From Symbiodinium natans (lineage: Eukaryota > Sar > Dinophyceae > Suessiales > Symbiodiniaceae), in contig CAJNDS010002405.1 of assembly GCA_905221605.1 (NCBI GenBank), positions 190,001-207,500 of the forward strand: a DNA stretch of 17,500 nucleotides, written 5' to 3'. This document shows, in pieces, positions 12,793 to 17,500 of the stretch (positions within the stretch are counted from its first letter, which is position 1; each line of letters starts with the position of its first letter). The position numbers and the translations under genes were made by a program. The notes below the pieces were generated by a model. That model was not told where the DNA came from. It did no database searches and saw only the letters and a list, made by a program, of their open reading frames with translations.

Positions 12793-12828
12793 CTTGAAAG
12801 TTGCCGAGCTTGGTCGCCCAAGCCTAAG
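12793..12828 (+). CDS. exon-like island (LKVAELGRPSL)
   Basis: It lies between GGCTCGAGCAG and a GC donor (CCTAAG|GCTGGA). Frames LKVAELGRPSL and LESCRAWSPKPK are both open; the first has more natural codon use and continues RLDLG to TGA at 12842. Frame unresolved. Confidence 0.33.
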
Positions 12829-12957
12829 GCTGGACCTGGGCTGATCGTTGTTCACGAGGGGAGGTTCAGGAGTTCAGGGTTTACAGGGGAAAGTTTAGGG
12901 TTAGAAGTGTTATGGGGTTTGAGAGTTTTCGGGTTTTGGGGTTCCGATTTTTTGGGG

Positions 12958-13064
12958 GAGTGTGGTGTCGATGTTTGTCTTTGCCGCTTCGGCTGTTCGG
13001 TTTATGGTTGTTCTCTCTGCTGTCTCTTGTGGGCGACTCTATCCTCAAGGCGTACGACATGTAG
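12958..13064 (+). CDS. possible terminal exon with hydrophobic segment
   Basis: A frame reads GVWCRCLSLPLRLFGLWLF, then SLLSLVGDSILKAYDM, to TAG at 13062-13064. LRLFGLWLFSLLSLVG would make a membrane span. No clear acceptor is seen upstream. A second frame starting at an ATG near 12969 (MFVFAASAVRFMVVLS) is also open and hydrophobic because of the T-rich sequence, so the region may equally be a long polypyrimidine tract of an intron. Confidence 0.28.
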
Positions 13065-13123
13065 TAACTACCCCTAAAAAGCACGGCTTGTCTGCTCTCT
13101 CGTGACGAGGGCGACTGGCGAAA

Positions 13124-13152
13124 CCGTAAACCCTAAACCCTAAACCCTAAAC
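13124..13152. repeat. telomere-like CCCTAAA array
   Basis: Three and a half units after a CCGTAAA variant. Confidence 0.9.
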
Positions 13153-13247
13153 GTGGACCGGTCTTCAGAGGGAGTTCAAGGCACTTGTGCACCCCTGAAA
13201 GCCTTCTCTCCTCCCATCCTACTTGTTCGTCTTCGGGATCCCAACAG

Positions 13248-13326
13248 CTATGCCTCAAGACCACCACCACCCTTGCAATGCGAACCACGACGGCTGTTCA
13301 CAACCCTGCATACCTGAAACCACAAG
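13248..13326 (+). CDS. exon-like island (MPQDHHHPCNANHDGC)
   Basis: A long pyrimidine tract (13201-13235, CTTCTCTCCTCCCATCCTAC and on) leads to CCCAACAG. The frame then reads MPQDHHHPCNANHDGC, SQPCIPETT, exit phase 2 at the donor GTTGAG (13327). A second frame (LCLKTTTTLAMRTTTAVHN) is open too. Phase 2 suits the next island. Confidence 0.35.
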
Positions 13327-13451
13327 GTTGAGGGCTTTGGGTCCCGACAGAAGCGAACCCTAAGAAAGGCTCAACCAGGGTGTAGGTTTTAGGGTGTAGG
13401 CGGGTTTAGGGTTTAGGGTACCTCACTTCATCTACATGCTGCCGCCGCCAG

Positions 13452-13482
13452 GCCAAAAGACGACATGCCGGAGGCAGCGCAA
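13452..13482 (+). CDS. micro-exon candidate (PKDDMPEAAQ)
   Basis: A 31-nt island lies between CTGCCGCCGCCAG and the donor GTTTAA at 13483. It reads PKDDMPEAAQ, entry phase 2, exit phase 0. Confidence 0.35.
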
Positions 13483-13588
13483 GTTTAAGGCTGAGATGGT
13501 CTTCCTCCAGAGGTCCTTCAGGTTTCCTGCTCAACCCCTTAAAGCACAACGAGGCCCCTGCTTGTTCTTCAGTTCTTTCTTGGCCCAG

Positions 13589-13608
13589 TCTTGAAGAACA
13601 ACATCGAG
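13589..13608 (+). CDS. 20-nt micro-exon candidate (LKNNIE)
   Basis: It lies between TTCTTTCTTGGCCCAG, a strong acceptor, and the donor GTAGAA at 13609. It reads LKNNIE. Too short to trust alone. The frame stays open downstream to the telomere-like repeat at 13742. Confidence 0.28.
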
Positions 13609-13682
13609 GTAGAAAACATCAGAGGAAGGGGATTCAGGCTTGAGAGGTCTCTTTTTAATTTCTTTGTTTTGGTTCGTTGCAG

Positions 13683-13739
13683 TTCAGGGTTCAGGCCTAA
13701 CTTTGAACGATTGCTCCTGGGTTGCAGTTCCGTCTGCAT
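13683..13739 (+). CDS. island after a strong pyrimidine tract, frame ambiguous
   Basis: CTCTTTTTAATTTCTTTG and TTTTGGTTCGTTGCAG form the clearest polypyrimidine tract and acceptor in the window. Downstream the frames GSGLTLNDCSWVAVPSAL and SGFRPNFERLLLGCSS are both open. It ends in TTTAGGG repeats without a visible donor. Confidence 0.28.
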
Positions 13740-13790
13740 TAGTTTAGGGTTTAGGGTACAGGGTGTAGGCCAAAAACCCTAAACCCTAAG

Positions 13791-13849
13791 CTTTCGCAAC
13801 TCCCGTGTCCAAGGTCCAAGAGCTCCGCACATTCACCACCACCCGTTAG
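13791..13849 (+). CDS. possible terminal exon (FATPVSKVQELRTFTTTR)
   Basis: Directly after CCCTAAACCCTAAG the frame FATPVSKVQELRTFTTTR is open to TAG at 13847-13849, with G/C third positions. The acceptor would be provided by the telomere-like repeat itself. No family is recognised. Confidence 0.38.
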
Positions 13850-13879
13850 ACCCTTCAATGTTATAGGATCCTTATGGGA

Positions 13880-13955
13880 GGGTTTAGGGTTTAGGGTTGC
13901 ATCACGAGGCCTGTTGCAAAAAGGGTTTAGAGTTTAGGGTTTAGGGTTTAGGGGT
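13880..13955. repeat. telomere-like TTTAGGG blocks
   Basis: Two blocks of two to four units separated by about 30 bp. From here to 14222 I see no gene; the sequence holds AT-rich unique DNA and further TTTAGGG pieces near 14125-14170. Confidence 0.85.
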
Positions 13956-14222
13956 TCAAGCGAGGTGTATAACCCAAGGTTCCCTAATACTCCTCACTGC
14001 TCCGTAAGGCTCCCGAAGCTTCCCTAATGTTCCCGAGGTATCTACCCTACATGAACGCTCCGTTAAGAACCCTATAATTCAATTGAAGGCACTGACGATA
14101 ACAGGGGGCCCATGCACTAAGGCTTTAGGGTTTAGGGTTTAAGGCTAGGGTTTAGGATTCGGGGTTTAGGTTAGCAATAGTTCCCTTGTAAAGGGGGTAG
14201 CCCTAAACCCTAAACCCTAAAC

Positions 14223-14275
14223 CTTTAAACTTCTTGGGTTTCCTTATTTAGTAGGAATGCTAAAGTTTAGCCTTC
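14223..14275. repeat. dispersed repeat family F, copy 2
   Basis: CTTTAAACTTCTTGGGTT, TCCTTATTTAGTAGGAATG, CTAAAGTTTAG. Aligned with 9531-9588. The ends are partly inverted (CTAAACCTTT with CTAAAGTTTAG). Confidence 0.5.
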
Positions 14276-14429
14276 TGTTGCCCGTTGTTTTTGTCGCGAA
14301 GTAGGTAGAAGGCGCTGACTAGAACAGGGGGCCTTGGTAAGAAGAAGGTGCCCAAACAAATTTCTCTATAAAGTGGAACATGATGTAAGAACTGCCCATA
14401 TCAGGGCCAAAGAATTTTCCTGAACTACA

Positions 14430-14538
14430 CCCTAAGGGTCCATGTACCTGATTATTATACACTTGGGCCTTACAGTACCTCCTATACAGGGACTTTAGGG
14501 CCCAAGTATAAAAGAGTGAGGTACATGGAGCCTTAGGG
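14430..14538. mobile_element. MITE-like hairpin element, family C copy 2
   Basis: Arms of 20 bp or more: CCCTAAGGGTCCATGTACCT on the left and AGGTACATGGAGCCTTAGGG on the right, with one mismatch. A second paired block ACTTGGGCC with GGGCCCAAGTATA lies inside. The right end is 17 bp before a putative exon. The first three bases after the right end (ACA) also lie at the left junction, a possible 3-bp duplication. Confidence 0.65.
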
Positions 14539-14555
14539 ACATAGTAGTTGATCAG

Positions 14556-14625
14556 GTCTCCGTGACGGTGCAGAACTCCGAGGGCAAAGTCCTGTTCGGC
14601 CCAAGAGCCATCCCAGGCAGAAAGG
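14556..14625 (+). CDS. exon-like island (VSVTVQNSEGKVLFGPRA)
   Basis: After TAGTTGATCAG the frame reads VSVTVQNSEGKVLFGPRA, then IPGRK, to the donor GTGTGA at 14626, entry phase 0, exit phase 1, strong G/C third positions. The minus strand over the same bases is also open (MRAAGRCANHTLSAWDGSW upstream of it). I favour + for codon use and splice sites, but this is one of the places where strand is not certain. The peptide looks like two beta strands of a lectin- or Ig-like fold; no family is assigned. Confidence 0.45.
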
Positions 14626-14826
14626 GTGTGATTTGCGCACCGCCCAGCAGCTCTCATAGTAGTTGGGGGTTTAGGGATTAGGGTTTAGGGTCTAGAGTAC
14701 CCATAATATCGTAAACCCCCAGTTCAAGACCTCTGACTAACCCTCATCACCACCACTGTCGTCATCAAGTTATTCTGTTGCTAAAGGTGGATTTCGGGCC
14801 GAGGTGGGTGGGTTGGCTGGCTTCAG

Positions 14827-14943
14827 CAAGGGACTGCCATTCCGCCATGTAATCCCAAACGGGACCGCAATTTGGCCACGTCAATGTTTAGTTATGGTGT
14901 AGCATTGCAATGTGGCAGGTGTTTCAGTCAATGTATTTCGTGA
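14827..14943 (+). CDS. exon-like island (QGTAIPPCNPKRDRNLA)
   Basis: After GGCTGGCTTCAG 38 codons are open (QGTAIPPCNPKRDRNLA, TSMFSYGVALQCGRCFS, QCIS) to TGA at 14941. A GTAATC donor at 14850 could shorten it. Four cysteines near the end. No family is recognised. Confidence 0.33.
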   Translation, partial: QGTAIPPCNPKRDRNLATSMFSYGVALQCGRCFSQCIS

Positions 14944-14994
14944 TTGTTGAGATTGGCTACATGTACAAGCTTTCTGTGTCGAAAAGTCTAATTC

Positions 14995-15030
14995 GGATGT
15001 ATGGGCCCTCAATTTGTATAGGGTATATAT
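14995..15030. repeat. dispersed repeat family A, fragment
   Basis: GGATGTATGGGCCCTCAATT and TGTATAGGGTATATA match the middle of the copies at 5009 and 11881. It runs straight into the ATGT microsatellite. Confidence 0.5.
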
Positions 15031-15033
15031 TAT

Positions 15034-15120
15034 TGTATGTATGTATGTATGTATGTATGTATGTATGTATGTATGTATGTATGTATGTATGTATGTACAT
15101 ACATATATATATATATATAT
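15034..15120. repeat. (ATGT)n-(AT)n compound microsatellite
   Basis: About 16 ATGT units, then TACATACAT and (AT)9. The frames through it (poly CMYV or YIHT) are artefacts. Confidence 0.97.
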
Positions 15121-15143
15121 GCACCCGCGTTCCGTGTAGTCGA

Positions 15144-15161
15144 CCCCCCCCCCCCCCCCCC
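15144..15161. repeat. poly-C tract
   Basis: A run of 18 C, with a shorter C7 at 15170. Confidence 0.9.
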
Positions 15162-15179
15162 ACGGTATCCCCCCCCAAA

Positions 15180-15425
15180 CCCTGCCCGTTAACCCTCAAC
15201 CCCAAACCCTGAACCCTGAGCCCTAAAACCTAAACCCACCAATGAACCGCAGGGCGGAGAAGGGTAAGCCCGAAACCTTAACCACTTTAACCCTGAACCC
15301 TGAACCGTAAACCCAGCACGAACCCCGGGGGGGGAGAGCAAACCGTAAACTTACCATTACCCAAACCGTGAACCCTCAGAGTGAAAATCCTGAACTCTGC
15401 AGCCTAACCCTAAACCCTAAACCCA
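15180..15425. repeat. degenerate CCCTGAACC/CCGTAAACC tract
   Basis: Scattered CCCTGAACC, CCGTAAACC and CCCTAAAC motifs with short unique spacers. No gene is seen between 14943 and 15585. Confidence 0.7.
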
Positions 15426-15491
15426 TTAACCACAGCCCATGAACCACAGAGAAGGGAGGTGGCGGGACCCAAAACCCGCCATGAACCGCAA

Positions 15492-15506
15492 GGGGGGGGG
15501 GGGGGG
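15492..15506. repeat. poly-G tract
   Basis: A run of 15 G followed by ATATATAAAGGAGG. AACCGCAGGGCGGAGAAGGG at 15245 and AACCGCAAGGGGGG here share a short motif. Confidence 0.85.
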
Positions 15507-15584
15507 ATATATAAAGGAGGTACAGAACCCTAGACCCGAAACCCTAAACCCTAAACCCTGAACCCTACGCTGACAGATCCGCAG

Positions 15585-15676
15585 CTGGTCAGGCGAGACA
15601 AAGTTGAGAGATCTCTTGCCTGAGATGCCGCCACCTCCGCCAGGCACCCCACCATGTTCTCCTCCTCAGCTTTGTT
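15585..15676 (+). CDS. exon-like island, proline-rich (SGETKLRDLLPEMPPPPP)
   Basis: After GACAGATCCGCAG the frame reads SGETKLRDLLPEMPPPPP, then GTPPCSPPQLC, to the donor GTGGGT at 15677, entry phase 2, exit phase 1. The opposite strand is also open and protein-like (EEENMVGCLAEVAASQARDL) with a GT donor after 15569, so the strand is undecided. Confidence 0.38.
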
Positions 15677-15684
15677 GTGGGTTT

Positions 15685-15712
15685 AGGGTTTAGGGTTTAG
15701 GGCTTAGGGTTT
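15685..15712. repeat. telomere-like TTTAGGG, then CCCTAAA
   Basis: Five TTTAGGG-type units, then two CCCTAAA units at 15733-15750. A head-to-head pair. Confidence 0.88.
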
Positions 15713-15765
15713 AGGGCCTCTTCCAGAAGACAACCCTAAACCCTAAACCCTGAATCCTGGGCCAG

Positions 15766-15845
15766 AACACCCCCGACTTAGAACCTATGAGTGCTTTCCA
15801 CGTACCGCAAGACCTGCAGTGACGCCTTTGCGAATTCCTTGCTGA
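15766..15845 (+). CDS. exon-like island (NTPDLEPMSAFH)
   Basis: After CCTGGGCCAG the frame NTPDLEPMSAFH, then VPQDLQ, is open; a donor GTACCG at 15802 would end it in phase 0, suiting the exon at 16101. Over the 3' half another frame (DAFANSLL) leads to a perfect donor GTGAGT at 15846 after an acceptor at 15819. Both cannot be used together, because the gap is only 18 nt, so alternative boundaries are possible. Confidence 0.38.
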
Positions 15846-15961
15846 GTGAGTGGATTTCTGGCACCCTCAGAGTCGGAACCCTATACCCTGCACCCTAAAC
15901 CATGAACCTAAACCCGAAACCCTAAACCCTAAACCCCCAAAAAAACCCGAAACCCCCTCAA

Positions 15962-16042
15962 CCCCCTAAACCCCCTAAACCCCCTAAACCCCCTAAACCC
16001 CCTAAACCCCCTAAACCCCCTAAACCCCCTAAACCCCCTAAA
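15962..16042. repeat. nine perfect copies of CCCCCTAAA
   Basis: A homogeneous 9-bp array, 81 bp long, inside a CCCTAAA/CCCGAAA region. The unit has two extra C compared with the telomere-like repeat. Confidence 0.97.
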
Positions 16043-16100
16043 CCCGAAACCCTAAACCCGAAACCCTAGCCCTAAGCCCTAAACCCTAAACCCTACTCAG

Positions 16101-16155
16101 ACCTTTCAAGAGTTCAAGGATGCTCTTCTGACATGGAGCTGCCACCCTCCAGGGC
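16101..16155 (+). CDS. exon-like island (TFQEFKDALLTWSCHPPG)
   Basis: After AACCCTACTCAG the frame reads TFQEFKDALLTWSCHPPG, entry phase 0, with a donor GTGGGA at 16156 giving exit phase 1. Helical, protein-like. First of the phase-compatible exons of the 3' gene. No family is recognised. Confidence 0.42.
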
Positions 16156-16171
16156 GTGGGAGCACTGGGTC

Positions 16172-16193
16172 GGGGGGGGGGGGGGGGGGGGGG
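16172..16193. repeat. poly-G tract, 22 G
   Basis: The longest homopolymer in the window; four-stranded DNA could form. Confidence 0.9.
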
Positions 16194-16214
16194 TGGAGTT
16201 TCAGACGTCAAGGC

Positions 16215-16288
16215 AAGGACCCGGTGTTTAGGGTTTAGGGTTTAGGGTTTCGGGTTTAGGGTTTAGTAGTTTAGGGTTTAGGGTTTAG
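16215..16288. repeat. telomere-like TTTAGGG array
   Basis: About nine units with TTTCGGG and TAG interruptions. Confidence 0.92.
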
Positions 16289-16368
16289 ACCTGAGCCCTT
16301 ACAAGCCAAAGCCTGCAGCGCCAGTTGCGGGACTGATTCCTGGGCCCTTAAACTCCAGAGTACCACTG

Positions 16369-16407
16369 AACCCTAAACCCTAAACCCTAAACCCTAAACC
16401 CTAAACC
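16369..16407. repeat. telomere-like CCCTAAA array
   Basis: Five perfect units that run into CCTTGCAG, the acceptor of the next exon. Confidence 0.93.
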
Positions 16408-16413
16408 TTGCAG

Positions 16414-16463
16414 ATCATGCGTGGGCCTTCTTTGTGGGCTCCGTCAAGGCCGGCAGGGAATTG
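16414..16463 (+). CDS. exon of the 3' gene (HAWAFFVGSVKAGREL)
   Basis: It lies between CTAAACCTTGCAG and the canonical donor GTGAGG at 16464. It reads HAWAFFVGSVKAGREL, entry phase 1, exit phase 0. The frame stays open further (VRFV and on to TAA at 16574), and a later donor GTATTG would give exit phase 1, which fits the next exon. No family is recognised. Confidence 0.5.
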
Positions 16464-16686
16464 GTGAGGTTTGTTTGTATTGGTCTAGATGCGGGAGAGG
16501 CTGCAGACTTCAATTTAAGGAGCATCCCTGAAGTTATGTTAGGATCTCAAGCAAGATTTGCAAGCTCCCGAATTAAACCCTAAATTACTAAACCCCAAAC
16601 CCTAAGCCCTGAACCCTAAACCCTAAACCTAAACCCTATAAAGCCTAAAGCCTATTGGAGCCTCTGCGGTTGTGTGGAGGGCCCAG

Positions 16687-16775
16687 ATGTTGCCCACTTG
16701 CATGGGCCGCGCGAACCTGACGAACTTATCTGCACCAGCACCCGCAACCCTCAATCAAAGTACCCAAAGACGCGG
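16687..16775 (+). CDS. exon of the 3' gene (VAHLHGPREPDELICTST)
   Basis: After GGAGGGCCCAG the frame reads VAHLHGPREPDELICTST, then RNPQSKYPKTR, to the donor GTTGGT at 16776, entry phase 1, exit phase 0. The minus strand is also open over part of it (ADKFVRFARPMQVGNIW), but the + frame has better splice sites and joins the next exon in phase. Confidence 0.47.
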
Positions 16776-16780
16776 GTTGG

Positions 16781-16858
16781 TTTAGGGTTTAGGGTTTTGG
16801 GTTTAGGGTTTTGGGTTTAGGGTTTAGGGTTTAGGGTTTAGGGTTTAGGGTTTGGGTT
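16781..16858. repeat. telomere-like TTTAGGG array
   Basis: About ten units, three of them TTTTGGG. It fills most of the 102-bp presumed intron between two exons. Confidence 0.93.
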
Positions 16859-16877
16859 GGGTTCTCTGCCCTGTGAG

Positions 16878-16978
16878 ACCACGATCGACACAGCGGTCGG
16901 AGATCACGGTGACGGCGAGGTTGCACGGACCTCAGCTACGCACGGCTTCCTTCGGATGTCAGAGGGCATGTCTCTTTG
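16878..16978 (+). CDS. exon of the 3' gene (TTIDTAVGDHGDGEVART)
   Basis: After TGCCCTGTGAG the frame reads TTIDTAVGDHGDGEVART, then SATHGFLRMSEGMSL, to the donor GTTTAT at 16979, entry phase 0, exit phase 2. Strong G/C third positions. The acidic, glycine-rich DHGDGE could bind a metal or phosphate; this is speculation. No family is recognised. Confidence 0.5.
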
Positions 16979-16999
16979 GTTTATGATACAACATTGCGT

Positions 17000-17090
17000 T
17001 TCGGGTGTAGGGTTTAGGGTTTAATTCGAGTTTCAGGTCTCGGGTTTAGGGTTTAGGGTTGAGAGCCCTCGTTGAAAAAGGGTTTAGGGT
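17000..17090. repeat. telomere-like TTTAGGG pieces
   Basis: Three short blocks (17008-17020, 17041-17060, 17080-17093) in a presumed intron of 121 bp. Confidence 0.88.
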
Positions 17091-17099
17091 TTTAGACAG

Positions 17100-17146
17100 C
17101 TATGGCAGCCCTCAAGGCCAAGATGCACATGGTTTTGTGTTGATGT
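17100..17146 (+). CDS. exon of the 3' gene (YGSPQGQDAHGFVLM)
   Basis: After GGGTTTTAGACAG the first base completes a cysteine codon from the previous exon. It then reads YGSPQGQDAHGFVLM to the canonical donor GTGAGT at 17147, exit phase 1. The frame remains open to 17190 (CELHAPLELPLPTKKP, then TAA), so read-through to a stop is an alternative. Confidence 0.45.
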
Positions 17147-17215
17147 GTGAGTTACATGCCCCACTTGAACTCCCCCTCCCCACGAAGAAACCCTAAAGTT
17201 GAATCCTCCCGCAAG

Positions 17216-17249
17216 GCATCCCTGGATTCACCCGGAGAACAAGCCCAAG
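17216..17249 (+). CDS. exon of the 3' gene (IPGFTRRTSP)
   Basis: It lies between CTCCCGCAAG and the canonical donor GTAAAC at 17250. Entry phase 1 completes a cysteine codon; it then reads IPGFTRRTSP, exit phase 2. An alternative frame (ASLDSPGEQAQ) is open. The gene probably continues beyond the window. Confidence 0.38.
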
Positions 17250-17261
17250 GTAAACTGGGTT

Positions 17262-17310
17262 TCGGGTTTAGGGTTTAGGTTTCGGGGGGGTTTAGGGGTT
17301 TCGGGACCAA
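17262..17310. repeat. telomere-like TTTAGGG array
   Basis: Five units with TTTCGGG and poly-G interruptions. Confidence 0.85.
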
Positions 17311-17445
17311 GAAAACTGAATCCCACACACTGAACTGTCACTGCGCCTTTAACCCTAAACCCCGAAGCCGTGGGCCCCGCAAAGCGGATGTCAGCTAGGC
17401 GGCAGTCCGCGGGAGGCCAAAACAGCCTAAAGCCTACGGTTCCGT

Positions 17446-17475
17446 ACCCTGCACCCTAAACCCTAAACCCTAAAG
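17446..17475. repeat. telomere-like CCCTAAA array
   Basis: Three to four units near the window end. The 130 bp before it hold no gene I can support. Confidence 0.88.
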
Positions 17476-17500
17476 CCTTCCACTGAAGGTCCTGAACGCC

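Noticed and set aside
14910-15212. 100-codon + frame and 82-codon minus frame
   Set aside because: Mostly ATGT microsatellite, poly-C and telomere-like repeat translated; no protein-like segment beyond the island ending at 14943.
1-17500. tRNA, rRNA or snRNA genes
   Set aside because: No cloverleaf with A/B boxes and no rRNA core segment was noticed on either strand by eye; a covariance-model scan would be needed to exclude small RNAs.

Overview
The window looks like nuclear DNA of a protist, most likely a dinoflagellate (core or Symbiodinium-like). I infer this from four things. Plant/alveolate-type telomere-like repeats (TTTAGGG/CCCTAAA, perfect and degenerate) are scattered in both orientations from about 1.48 kb to the end. 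There are no long reading frames and no bacterial-style operons. Short GC-rich coding islands of about 20 to 210 nt sit between repeats. Many islands are bounded by AG acceptors and by GT or non-canonical GC donors. I did not see the conserved dinoflagellate spliced leader, so the assignment is an inference; a chromerid or another TTTAGGG-bearing eukaryote is not excluded.

Layout. 1-1340: ordinary sequence without telomere-like repeats and without a gene I can support. 1.35-4.9 kb: exon-like islands on the + strand (the clearest at 2875-2972, 3597-3689, 4199-4406 and 4539-4618) mixed with telomere-like arrays, poly-C tracts, a MITE-like element with terminal inverted repeats and an 8-bp flanking duplication (2528-2684), and a foldback element (2239-2339). 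5.27-9.46 kb: the best-supported gene, on the + strand. Its islands carry, in order, the marks of a 2-oxoglutarate/Fe(II) dioxygenase of the phytanoyl-CoA dioxygenase (PhyH) type: WHQD metal site, WWVALD, a GSH motif, then EPGDLIVWNTRTIH with the distal histidine. Ten consecutive islands can be spliced with compatible phases to a stop at 9461-9463. 9.5-15.7 kb: more islands of unrecognised genes, dispersed repeat families and microsatellites. 15.76-17.25 kb: a second mostly phase-compatible run of exons with no recognised family.

The most interesting structure lies in the repeats. A 35-bp telomere-like block at 12342-12376 interrupts a dispersed repeat and is flanked by a 10-bp direct duplication. 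Two other copies of the same repeat (near 3153 and 3253) show the uninterrupted site. Several hairpin or TIR elements occur in two to four diverged copies inside what look like introns. Together this suggests that introns here grew by insertion of telomere-like DNA and small non-autonomous elements. All exon models are by-eye inferences without transcript evidence. In several places another frame or the other strand also reads open.
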